Source of the DNA: Akkermansia muciniphila
Lineage (GTDB): Bacteria > Verrucomicrobiota > Verrucomicrobiia > Limisphaerales > SXQI01
Length of the DNA stretch: 42,916 nt
Direction: 5' to 3'
NCBI GenBank assembly: GCA_945867235.1
Contig: CAMBHS010000005.1
Coordinates: 1 to 42,916 of the forward strand
Within the stretch, counting starts at the first letter, position 1; every line of letters begins with the position of its first letter. A program made the translations under genes and the position numbers. Below the pieces are notes generated by a model. That model was not told where the DNA came from and searched no databases. It was given only the letters and a program-made list of their open reading frames with translations. Positions 36,078 through 42,916 of the stretch are shown here, piece after piece.

Positions 36078-37862
36078 ATGAAAATTAACTACTTGTTGAT
36101 TTTCGCCGTTTATCTGGCGGTGACATTCGGTTCGCTCCGGTTGCGTGCCGAGGAAACCGCTCTGGTATTTGGAAAGCGCGTGAATGTTCGTGGATTACCC
36201 ACCATGACTTCCGAAGTGCTCACGCAATTAAATGAAGGAGAAACCGTATCTATTCTTGCTTGGGAGACCTCACCTAATTCAGATCAGAGCAAACCCGTGC
36301 GATGGGCGAAGATCGTGCTTCCGAAATCTGTGCCGGTTTATATTAATGCGAATTTTGTGAGGGAAGGAAGAGTGACCTCGAAACACTTAAATATTCGTTC
36401 TGGCCCTGGGGAACATTTCCTTGTGCTAAACCGTCTGGCTCAAGGCGCGAAAGTAAATGGATCAGGCAAAATTTCGGGTTGGCTACGAATCGAACCCCCG
36501 GTCGAAACTGCGGCCTATGTCTCCGCTGAGTATTTGAAAAGATTAAAGGTAACCCCCTCTCCCTCCCCTACCCTAGCATCATCCTTACCAACGAGCGTTC
36601 AGATTCCTTCGAAACCACCCCAAGTAATTTCACCGGTGATCTTGGAGCCTCCAACAGCAGTTCCTGCAACATCAATCAGCGTGGCTCCCGAACTTTTGAA
36701 CGATCCACAACCGGCTCCTCCTATCGGAAAACCTTCAACCCAAAAGGTTGTGTTAACCCACTCTGAACCGGTGATCGCTACTTCAACCTCAGATCAGGAT
36801 GAAGGGATCAAACCTTTACAAGCGACTCCAAAAAAGACTGATTCAACGTTTTACCCGAACATCCAACCACCTAGGATGCAATCGCCTGTTCAGAATCTCA
36901 ACAGTTTGGGGTTATCCTACCGTATCGGTTTCAATACTCATGCAACCATCAAAAAGATGCCGCCATTCCTAAGTGGAGCCGATCTAGGAACCTCAACCGA
37001 TCGTAAAACAACTCGTCTTTATGATGATGGCTTTGTTGGCGTGGATTCGAGCGGAAACGCCGGTGGTTTGACATGGTTTTGGGGCTATGCAGACCCAGAA
37101 CAGATCTCATCCGACCGTAATTGGCTACATGAACATAGTTATTCAGGGAGTGTCGAATCCGCGAACGAAATCGTGAAAAATTCAGATCCAGAGCAAGGAT
37201 TTGAACTTTTTTACAACAGACAAATAGGCACTTTTCTTGGAAATAGTGGTGCAACTTGGGGTGTTGCCGGTGCTCTTTCTCTATCTGATTTCCGAGCCCA
37301 AGAAAACCACACCGTTTCTGCCACACTCAATACAATAACTGATTCCTATTCACTGGGAGGGATCGAACCTCCGCTAGCTCCCTTCATCCCATGTTGCGAG
37401 ACGCCTGGAATCCCGCTGATCGATGATAAACCAAATCGCACTACGATTTCCGTTCCGAATGGGGCTTCCGTGATCGGTCACCGCAATTTTGAGGCGGATA
37501 TTTACATACTTCGGCTCGGGTCTTATGTGGATTTCCCGATGGGCAAATATGTCTCTGCTACCTTGAGTGCAGGCCTTGTATTGGGACGCATCGAAAGTCA
37601 ACTTGGTTTAGATCAAACCATGGTGATTCCCCATTCCTCAGTTACGCTCAACCAAGTCCACCGCAGTGCCGATAATGGCATATCGACCGGTTGGTATTTG
37701 GAAGCTAATCTTCATTTTCCACTCTACAAATCGATCCAAGGACAAATTGGATTTCAGTATCAGAGTTTGGGGGCTTACATCCATGAAGGTGGTTTCGACC
37801 GTGTTGAGTTGGATTTGGGAAATACCAGTTTCCTCACGATTGGCATGAGCTACTCCTTTTAA
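36078..37862 (+). CDS. Outer-membrane protein with two SH3b domains, Pro-rich linker and beta-barrel
   Basis: The product has 594 residues. After a signal peptide (about 1-24) come two bacterial SH3 domains: about 28-95 (KRVNVRGLPTMTSEV, then VYINANFV) and about 98-155 (KHLNIRSGPGEHFLVLNRL, then AAYVSAEYL). A proline/serine/threonine-rich linker (about 157-285) leads to a C-terminal region of alternating amphipathic strands ending in SYSF, with the terminal phenylalanine typical of outer-membrane barrels. SH3b domains commonly bind peptidoglycan, so this looks like a barrel tethered to the cell wall. It follows the beta-helix protein by nine bases and may export, anchor or display it. I know of no named family with this layout. 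Confidence 0.8.
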   Translation: MKINYLLIFAVYLAVTFGSLRLRAEETALVFGKRVNVRGLPTMTSEVLTQLNEGETVSILAWETSPNSDQSKPVRWAKIVLPKSVPVYINANFVREGRVTSKHLNIRSGPGEHFLVLNRLAQGAKVNGSGKISGWLRIEPPVETAAYVSAEYLKRLKVTPSPSPTLASSLPTSVQIPSKPPQVISPVILEPPTAVPATSISVAPELLNDPQPAPPIGKPSTQKVVLTHSEPVIATSTSDQDEGIKPLQATPKKTDSTFYPNIQPPRMQSPVQNLNSLGLSYRIGFNTHATIKKMPPFLSGADLGTSTDRKTTRLYDDGFVGVDSSGNAGGLTWFWGYADPEQISSDRNWLHEHSYSGSVESANEIVKNSDPEQGFELFYNRQIGTFLGNSGATWGVAGALSLSDFRAQENHTVSATLNTITDSYSLGGIEPPLAPFIPCCETPGIPLIDDKPNRTTISVPNGASVIGHRNFEADIYILRLGSYVDFPMGKYVSATLSAGLVLGRIESQLGLDQTMVIPHSSVTLNQVHRSADNGISTGWYLEANLHFPLYKSIQGQIGFQYQSLGAYIHEGGFDRVELDLGNTSFLTIGMSYSF

Positions 37863-37913
37863 TTTCTTAAATGGTAATGCCTCTGGATTTGAAGGTTGTA
37901 TTTTTACCAATCG

Positions 37914-37941
37914 TTGACTTGAACAAATTAATTCTTATAGT
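37914..37941 (+). promoter_or_regulatory. Strong promoter of the Fur-family gene
   Basis: TTGACT (37914-37919) and TATAGT (37936-37941) each match the consensus at five of six positions and are 16 bases apart. The expected start of transcription, about seven bases on, coincides with the ATG at 37948. This suggests a leaderless or nearly leaderless mRNA. Confidence 0.65.
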
Positions 37942-37947
37942 TGAATC

Positions 37948-38436
37948 ATGATGGGTGATCTGAAAAACCGTGCCCGCGAAAGTTTTTTAAATTTTCTCGC
38001 TGATAAAAAACTGCGAATCACATCGCAGCGGCAGGCTATTGTGGATTCCGTTTTTAGCACTGAAGAGCATTTTACCGCCGAACAGTTGCTCGATTGGGCC
38101 CGCGTCCGCGACAAGTCGGTCTCCCGCGCCACGGTTTATCGCACCTTGCCACTGCTTGTTGAAAGCGGCATGGTGCGTGAAATGGATTTCGGTAAGGATT
38201 ACAAGTTTTACGATCCTAACTACCTAGATCATCCCAATCACCACCATATCATTTGTCAGGACTGTGAAAAGATTGTCGAATTTGAGAGCGAGAAGATCAC
38301 GAAAATCGAGGCTGAAATCAGTCACAAACTTGGCTTTTCCGTCGCTTCCCAACGGCTCCAAATAACCGGAAACTGCGAAGAACTCAAGAAAATGGGTGGT
38401 TGCAAAAACCACCCCTGTCCGAGCAACGAACACTGA
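37948..38436 (+). CDS. Fur-family metal-responsive regulator
   Basis: The product has 162 residues. The N-terminal winged helix contains RITSQRQAIVDSVF and the recognition region VSRATVYRTLPLLVESG. The metal and dimerisation half has the histidine cluster HPNHHHIICQDC (His95, 98-100; Cys103, Cys106) and a second C-x4-C pair (Cys152, Cys157), which together form the structural zinc site seen in Fur and PerR. Whether it senses Fe, Zn, Mn or peroxide cannot be decided. ATG 37948 or 37951 gives a normal N-terminus; no Shine-Dalgarno precedes them. It converges on the barrel/cytochrome pair, whose promoter carries two Fur-like boxes, so regulation of its neighbours is likely. Confidence 0.93.
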   Translation: MMGDLKNRARESFLNFLADKKLRITSQRQAIVDSVFSTEEHFTAEQLLDWARVRDKSVSRATVYRTLPLLVESGMVREMDFGKDYKFYDPNYLDHPNHHHIICQDCEKIVEFESEKITKIEAEISHKLGFSVASQRLQITGNCEELKKMGGCKNHPCPSNEH

Positions 38437-38443
38437 TCTACCG

Positions 38444-38779
38444 CTATTTTTTAACCGGAGACTGAGCCCCTTTCAGTTTACGGGCTCCGTTTTTTTCTGA
38501 ACCGACCACTCGCAGTTGGTGGGTGAACTCCAACATTCGTTGGTAATCATCCTCTTTTAACTTCGACTTACGCTTCATTTTTGACATCCAGTCTTCCCAC
38601 TCTGTCGCGGAGTAGTTCTCGGGAGGATACAACTTGTGGCACTTGGCGCACTTGATGAGGTACAGTTTGCTCGTTGGCTTCCAAACTGGATTTGTGACTG
38701 CACTATCGGCGTAGCTTCCTGAGAGCGGCAAGAATAAGCCTAACACGAGGATACTTGCCGGATGGAATGGCCAGGTCAC
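38444..38779 (-). CDS. Small exported monoheme c-type cytochrome
   Basis: The product has 111 residues with a signal peptide (about 1-24) and one heme-binding motif CAKCH (Cys44, Cys47, His48) followed by KLYPP. Met66 or Met69 in WEDWMSKMK could be the second axial ligand. The C-terminus is lysine-rich. It is short for a class I cytochrome c. The start is a GTG three bases after the barrel gene stop codon, so the two are co-transcribed and probably functionally linked. Its 3' end overlaps the terminator of the converging Fur-family gene. A small periplasmic electron carrier is the simplest reading. Confidence 0.8.
   Translation of the reverse strand: MTWPFHPASILVLGLFLPLSGSYADSAVTNPVWKPTSKLYLIKCAKCHKLYPPENYSATEWEDWMSKMKRKSKLKEDDYQRMLEFTHQLRVVGSEKNGARKLKGAQSPVKK
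38456..38496 (+). terminator. Terminator of the Fur-family gene, inside the cytochrome gene
   Basis: GAGCCC (38464-38469) pairs with GGGCTC (38482-38487), and the nearby CGGAG (38456-38460) offers an alternative partner for CTCCG. Seven T residues follow (38490-38496). The element lies within the last codons of the minus-strand cytochrome gene. Confidence 0.5.
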
Positions 38780-38782
38780 GAT

Positions 38783-39622
38783 TTAAAATTCGAACCCAAA
38801 ACCTACTCGAATATTGACTCGTTCTAGGTCGGTGAGCACTAAATGCGGGTTGTTGTCGGTGTCGTTTCCGTAGTTGGTTCCGTAGATCTGTGGCATCACC
38901 GAAATCAGGCCCCAGAGTTTTTCATTTCGGTAGCTCAACACCGGTCCGAGAAACAACGCAGAATAGGTTGCTTTTTCATACTCCGGGAACCCCGTCACCT
39001 CCCTCGCCTCCACACCGAGTGTCCAATGTTTTCCCAAGGATCGAGCCAAACCTGCGGTTACCGCAACCTTCGCATCGGTAGCATTAAAGTTCTTTTTCCA
39101 CTCAGTCTCGTGAATGAAATTGACGGCCCATATCCAATCGCCGAATCGATTTCCAAAGATAATTTTCTCCTCCAGTTTCGACTCGTCTCCTGCGAACGTG
39201 GGTTCGATATACAGGGTCATCCCGACAGGATTTTCTGCGGGATTCAGGACCATATAACGATTCTCGATCGAGACTCCAGCGAAACGAAACTTCGAAATAT
39301 CACTTCCGCTAAAAACCTCTCGGTACCTCGTCTGTTCAAAGTTCAGATAACCTGACACCGTGTAACGATCAGTAACTCCGTATTCGATTTCGGATCTGAC
39401 CTGCATCTTGGTGTAGTTCTCCTTGGCGTCCCTGGGATTGACCGTATCACTGGTTCGCCCTGAGCGCACCGTCACCCACTGCTCAAATTCCAATTCTCCA
39501 GCCGGACTGGTTTCGGGTTGATAGACGTATCCAAAATAACGATTGGAAGCGACGGTCCCTGCTGACGAAGTGAGCAAGGCGATTAGGACGGACAAGGCGA
39601 TATTATTTGTTGTTGTTTTCAT
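38783..39622 (-). CDS. Predicted outer-membrane beta-barrel protein (DUF6662-like)
   Basis: The product has 279 residues with a signal peptide (MKTTTNNIALSVLIALLTSS, then AGTVAS). The rest consists of alternating polar and hydrophobic strands with a terminal phenylalanine (VRVGFGFEF-type ending), as in outer-membrane barrels. The early segment GYVYQPETSPAGELEFEQW resembles the DUF6662 family, but I am only moderately sure of the name. The frame is open further upstream, but ATG 39622 has AAGGA five bases before it and starts the signal peptide. Two Fur-like boxes precede it, so expression is probably metal-controlled. The cytochrome gene follows after three bases. Confidence 0.75.
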   Translation of the reverse strand: MKTTTNNIALSVLIALLTSSAGTVASNRYFGYVYQPETSPAGELEFEQWVTVRSGRTSDTVNPRDAKENYTKMQVRSEIEYGVTDRYTVSGYLNFEQTRYREVFSGSDISKFRFAGVSIENRYMVLNPAENPVGMTLYIEPTFAGDESKLEEKIIFGNRFGDWIWAVNFIHETEWKKNFNATDAKVAVTAGLARSLGKHWTLGVEAREVTGFPEYEKATYSALFLGPVLSYRNEKLWGLISVMPQIYGTNYGNDTDNNPHLVLTDLERVNIRVGFGFEF

Positions 39623-39632
39623 TATTCCTTGA

Positions 39633-39646
39633 GAATGAATCTCATT
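39633..39646 (-). promoter_or_regulatory. Fur-like operator 1
   Basis: GAATGAATCTCATT lies 11-24 bases upstream of the barrel start codon. With its flanks it reads TGAGAAT-G-AATCTCA, a 7-1-7 palindrome with one mismatch, close to the classic Fur core TGATAAT-G-ATTATCA. It lies downstream of the predicted transcription start. Confidence 0.7.
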
Positions 39647-39656
39647 AACTTCGGTC

Positions 39657-39685
39657 AAGTTATTGCGAATGAGTCTCATTGTCAA
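39657..39685 (-). promoter_or_regulatory. Promoter of the barrel/cytochrome operon
   Basis: On the minus strand TTGACA (39685-39680) and TAACTT (39662-39657) are 17 bases apart. Transcription would start near 39650. Fur-like operator 2 occupies the spacer and touches the -35 box, so binding there would block RNA polymerase. Confidence 0.55.
39667..39680 (-). promoter_or_regulatory. Fur-like operator 2
   Basis: GAATGAGTCTCATT differs from operator 1 at one of 14 positions and contains the perfect palindrome AATGAG-T-CTCATT. The two operators are 34 bases apart, close to three helical turns, which favours cooperative binding on one face of the DNA. Confidence 0.7.
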
Positions 39686-39754
39686 TAGAGCAACTTCTTT
39701 TTCGAACCTCAAACCATCGATTCCCGGATAGCCAACTCATTCGCAGGTATCTGA

Positions 39755-39865
39755 TTATTCTTTGAACGATTTAGGGACTTCAATCGTCATATAGCCGATG
39801 GGTTTGTTATTGGTCGAAGTAAAGTGGTTGTCCCATTGCTTCGTATTGGGGTCTGCGCTGGATAA
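39755..39865 (-). pseudogene. Possible gene remnant: C-terminal end without a start
   Basis: A stop-bounded minus-strand frame of 35 codons reads like the end of a protein (PNTKQWDNHFTSTNN, then PIGYMTIEVPKSFKE and stop). It has no plausible start codon or ribosome binding site, and an in-frame TAA lies upstream. It may be the decayed tail of a deleted gene. I do not recognise the family, and chance is possible. Confidence 0.35.
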
Positions 39866-39891
39866 TTAGCGAGACTGGTTGTTTGGGTTGG

Positions 39892-39920
39892 GCGGGCACC
39901 TCGGTGGTGCCCGCTTTTTT
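39892..39920 (+). terminator. Strong rho-independent terminator without an upstream gene
   Basis: GCGGGCACC (39892-39900) pairs perfectly with GGTGCCCGC (39906-39914) across a TCGGT loop, followed by six T residues. It works in the plus direction, yet no plus-strand gene ends nearby. It may end a small RNA or be left over from a lost gene. Confidence 0.88.
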
Positions 39921-39987
39921 AATGCATTCTAGGCGAAGCTAGCCGCCAAAAGAACAACGATCTCCGAGATGTGAGACTTCGCGTAGG

Positions 39988-42916
39988 CTAGCGAATTCTT
40001 ACGATGCGGAAGAATACCGTTTCGTCTGTAAGAGTCGGATGCAGATTTATAGAAGTGGAACTTTTGGATGTCTGTCGATCGCTTCCCTCGACAACCCGCC
40101 ACGATTTCAAATCGGTGGAAGATTCAATTTGATATAATTCGTAAGGAATGGTGTTCCATGAAATCGAACGACTCTGGATATCCAAGGTCGCCCTAATGGG
40201 GTGCATCGAAGGTAATGTCTCGCTAGCATCAGCCGTGGATACTTGCAGGTGTGTTTGTATCGAATTCGAGGAGCGATTGGATAACGAAACCATCCAGTGA
40301 CCTGCCAAATCAGCGTGGGTCGCGTCAGGGCGCATCAATAACATTCCTGCTGATGTGGAGGCACTCCACCCATCTTCAACACGTGTCAAGGTGATCAAGA
40401 CATCGGGAAATAATTCACCTAATTCAACAAGAAGTCGGGTTACCCCTGCGTCAACTTTTGTGGTGAAAGTGTTCGTCGAGAACCTGGGGATCGTCGAAGC
40501 AAAAGGTGCGTTTTGTAACACCGACTGGTTCACCACTCCTTCGGTGCCATCGTAATCAACCACCAAGGAAAAGGGTGCCGGTTGCTCAGAATTATTCCGC
40601 ACCGAAATGAACCATGAACCCGGGGTCAACGGCACGGGTTGGGTCGTGGTATTGATGCTGATCTCTTGTTCACCTTCGTTTGCCGATGTGGAATAGTCGA
40701 ATGAATCGATGGTAGAAATCTCATTTTTACGCAGGCGAAGAGTCATTTTTTCATCCCCTCCTGGTGCAAGACGCACTTGAGCGGTCGTTCCATCTTCGGG
40801 CACAAGGAATTTATAGCTTTGTTCCAGATCCAAAAATGCACTTCCCGCAATATCGCTGAAATTTTCGTGGTTATTCAGGGGTATTGGTTGTGGTTGGAAA
40901 CAATTTCCAACCGAGAAAATCTTTAACTGGAATGAATTTGTGGTGAACCGATCGATATTCCGCACTGCAATAAACAGCGGTTGAAAGGAGTTAAGAGGAG
41001 CAGCCTGAGGAAGAACCGGGGTGAGCGTCAACACCGCCATGCCATTCGCCGAGACGGGAAGCAGATTATTAACAACAGGCACATAATCGTCGGTCAAAGG
41101 ATTGCCCGTAGGCAAACCACTTCGATCGACCAATAATTGAATGGCACCATAATTCGTCAAACCAATCAGAGTTATCTGAAGAAACTGTGCGTCAGGACAA
41201 CTCGGAACAATGAAGTATTGTATTTCTTCCCCCTTAAGGAGTCCTGGATTGATCGCCAGAGGTCCATTGGTAAGGGAAGTAACATGAATTGTTTTTGGAT
41301 AAAGGACGTTATTAGCCAAGCGTTCAGCAGGAGGTAATGGCGGTGCTAAATCCAAGTCGAGCGTCCATTCGATAAGATCGGTCATGCCACCCGAGGATTC
41401 CCCTGTTCGCGAGTCCTTGATCTCCAAAATCCATTCACCGAGGGTGCGCTGGCTCTTCAAGGCCTCCAAGGTTTCCTCGGATTGAACATAGATGTTACCT
41501 GTGTCGATCAATTGCACTTCGTCCAACCAAACGCCTCCTTCAATGCAGGCAATTCCTAAATCCTGATCATCCGCGGTGGCGACAAATTCAATGGAAGCGG
41601 TTTTCCAATCATCCCCAGCCATGTAAAAATTCGTAAATGTCGAACTAAGTTGCACCTGCAACCAACCATTGGTGAATGATTCCCATGCGGCACTACTCAT
41701 TACCTCAGCTCTGAATCCGATCGGGGTATTGGTGCCGTTGTTTTCATTGGTTGTAACGAAATCAAGGGTATTAAGCCCCTGAACAAAATTTGTTAGAATG
41801 ACAAAATTAGTTGAAAAACCAAGATTCCCACCATTGGGTATTAACGAGGAGATCCCCACGCCATTCAGCATTATTTCATCTCCGGCATTCTCTGAAGCCC
41901 ACTGTCCGGTTACCTGAAATCCTCCCCCGGCAGTTGGTGATTCAAACACTGTTCGATAAACATATTTTCCGGATGGATGTGCGTTGCCTGCATTGGGTGG
42001 CTCCGGAGCGATCCATTGTGAATTCGTATTATTGGCGAACCATCCTGTCATGGGCGATAGCCGAGTATCCCCAACCACCAAATCCAACAATACTGAATTT
42101 GTGCCACTTGAACTATCAATGATGGAGTAATGAGGATCCTCGGAACGCACCGGCAAAGGACGTTGAGAATCATCCACCCCTGTATTGAAAAGGTTGAGAA
42201 ATGTCGCTTTCCGATAAGCAAAGTTGAGTTGATAGGCACGACCTTGTTTGGTGCCCGATGGTTTTCGGATCGCACCTTGGCGCAAATGCAAAAGATTGGT
42301 GCCACTATAAGCTCTCACGCCGCTTGAGAGGACACTGACGAGATTGGACTCAACCACCCAACCTTCCACATCACTCCCTAATGGATAGTTAATATTTGTC
42401 GCCGTTTCAAAACCGCTCAGAAAAACCTCACCACGATTCGTTCCGAAATCCGCAAAAGGAGGTTTCCTAAACTTGATCGGAAGCTCAGACAGGTCTTCCT
42501 CCTCGGTAAACATCATCAGCGAATTTTGAGATTTAACTCCAATCAGTGCATTGGTGAATAAGAACGTGGAACCGTAACCGAGCAAATTGGTTCCACCTCG
42601 ATTTTCCGCCAAAACAATCCGAGTCCCTTGAGGACTCACCAAATGAACGCTTAAATCCGCAATTCGGGAGTGATCAACGCGCAACCCCACCCTTGCTCCG
42701 GCGACTGTTCTGTCGAGATCTGAAAATACCGAAAACTTTGTGACCGCATCATCAGAAATATATCCCCCAAAGCTGGAGAAACTGAGTCGGTTTAAACCGG
42801 CGGTCCCGATTTCGAAATAGACCACGATCTCATAATCGACAACGAACGTATTTGCATTGGAAATACAAAGGAAGTAGTTCCCTCCGGGTATCAGCGGAGG
42901 GGTGCTTCGATCACCC
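39988..42916 (-). CDS. Giant secreted protein with nested P-domain, jelly-roll and PPC modules, 5'-truncated
   Basis: The frame is open through the right edge of the window, so the N-terminus is missing. Counting from codon 42825 as 1: a proprotein-convertase P-domain begins at about 20 (HSRIADLSVHLVSPQGTRI) and resumes only at about 446-493 (GEWILEIKDSRTGE, then IEWTLDL). Between its halves lies a DUF642-like jelly-roll (about 133-208 and 380-442, ending GGVWLDEVQLID), itself interrupted by a lectin-like module (about 211-379: GWFANNTNSQWIAP, KYVYRTVF). PPC-like domains follow (PGSWFISVRNNSEQPAPFSL), and a similar one precedes the P-domain (PGGNYFLCISN). The C-terminal module contains YQIESSTDLKSW. 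It is probably an extracellular carbohydrate-binding or adhesive protein. Any catalytic domain would lie outside the window. Confidence 0.82.
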   Translation of the reverse strand, partial: GDRSTPPLIPGGNYFLCISNANTFVVDYEIVVYFEIGTAGLNRLSFSSFGGYISDDAVTKFSVFSDLDRTVAGARVGLRVDHSRIADLSVHLVSPQGTRIVLAENRGGTNLLGYGSTFLFTNALIGVKSQNSLMMFTEEEDLSELPIKFRKPPFADFGTNRGEVFLSGFETATNINYPLGSDVEGWVVESNLVSVLSSGVRAYSGTNLLHLRQGAIRKPSGTKQGRAYQLNFAYRKATFLNLFNTGVDDSQRPLPVRSEDPHYSIIDSSSGTNSVLLDLVVGDTRLSPMTGWFANNTNSQWIAPEPPNAGNAHPSGKYVYRTVFESPTAGGGFQVTGQWASENAGDEIMLNGVGISSLIPNGGNLGFSTNFVILTNFVQGLNTLDFVTTNENNGTNTPIGFRAEVMSSAAWESFTNGWLQVQLSSTFTNFYMAGDDWKTASIEFVATADDQDLGIACIEGGVWLDEVQLIDTGNIYVQSEETLEALKSQRTLGEWILEIKDSRTGESSGGMTDLIEWTLDLDLAPPLPPAERLANNVLYPKTIHVTSLTNGPLAINPGLLKGEEIQYFIVPSCPDAQFLQITLIGLTNYGAIQLLVDRSGLPTGNPLTDDYVPVVNNLLPVSANGMAVLTLTPVLPQAAPLNSFQPLFIAVRNIDRFTTNSFQLKIFSVGNCFQPQPIPLNNHENFSDIAGSAFLDLEQSYKFLVPEDGTTAQVRLAPGGDEKMTLRLRKNEISTIDSFDYSTSANEGEQEISINTTTQPVPLTPGSWFISVRNNSEQPAPFSLVVDYDGTEGVVNQSVLQNAPFASTIPRFSTNTFTTKVDAGVTRLLVELGELFPDVLITLTRVEDGWSASTSAGMLLMRPDATHADLAGHWMVSLSNRSSNSIQTHLQVSTADASETLPSMHPIRATLDIQSRSISWNTIPYELYQIESSTDLKSWRVVEGSDRQTSKSSTSINLHPTLTDETVFFRIVRIR

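Noticed and set aside
39938-39992. Inverted repeat GCTAGCC/GGCTAGC around the end of the giant secreted protein gene
   Set aside because: The loop is over 40 bases and no T run follows; it is too weak to call a terminator.

Overview
The window looks like chromosomal DNA from a member of the Verrucomicrobiota, most likely close to the Pedosphaera/Limisphaerales group. This is inferred from gene content and protein style, not from a marker gene. The clues are large secreted proteins ending in a 'Y-x-I-E-x-S-x-D-L-x-x-W' type C-terminal module, MBG and P-domain/jelly-roll architectures, a DUF6807 (PmoA-like) protein, a short glutamyl-tRNA reductase, and many genes without an obvious Shine-Dalgarno sequence. 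No phage, insertion sequence, CRISPR array or rRNA was seen.

Layout. 1-0.5 kb: 3'-truncated MoxR ATPase (minus). 0.7-0.8 kb: tRNA-Gly(TCC). 0.9-4.1 kb: pyrC, an exported thioredoxin-fold protein and carA (pyrimidine synthesis). 4.2-4.8 kb: a possible 41-residue ORF overlapping an FHA membrane protein. 4.8-5.8 kb: hemB (minus). 6-8 kb: a DUF4230 protein and a ferritin-like protein. 8.1-9.7 kb: a structured leader region, a double nucleoside-diphosphate kinase and a strong terminator. 9.7-17.4 kb (minus): gltB, gltD, a HAD-Nudix fusion and folB, linking ammonia assimilation to what looks like a folate module. 17.5-22.0 kb (plus): thiG, a Spinster-like MFS transporter, a DUF6807 protein and a solitary DNA methyltransferase. 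21.9-22.7 kb: TauE/SafE permease (minus). 22.8-24.7 kb: recQ. 24.7-27.8 kb: a secreted beta-propeller protein (minus). 27.9-32.2 kb (minus): cinA, a HemX/CcsA-like membrane protein, hemA and hemC. 32.3-37.9 kb (plus): a cell-surface cluster made of a 45-residue ORF with a perfect Shine-Dalgarno, a beta-helix/MBG secreted protein and an SH3b-linker-beta-barrel outer-membrane protein. 37.9-39.9 kb: a Fur-family regulator facing a Fur-box-controlled outer-membrane barrel/monoheme cytochrome pair, followed by a gene remnant and an orphan terminator. 40-42.9 kb: a 5'-truncated giant secreted protein with nested domains.

The most interesting parts are these. (1) The HAD-Nudix fusion lies one base from folB; it could supply one or both missing dephosphorylation steps of folate synthesis. 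(2) A metal-responsive locus combines a Fur-family gene, two near-identical Fur-like operators, a barrel and a small c-type cytochrome, with a possible sRNA beside it. (3) The beta-helix/SH3b-barrel surface operon starts with a coupled micro-ORF. (4) The last protein has a 'domain inside a domain inside a domain' arrangement. Functions are assigned from recognisable motifs only; no database search was possible.
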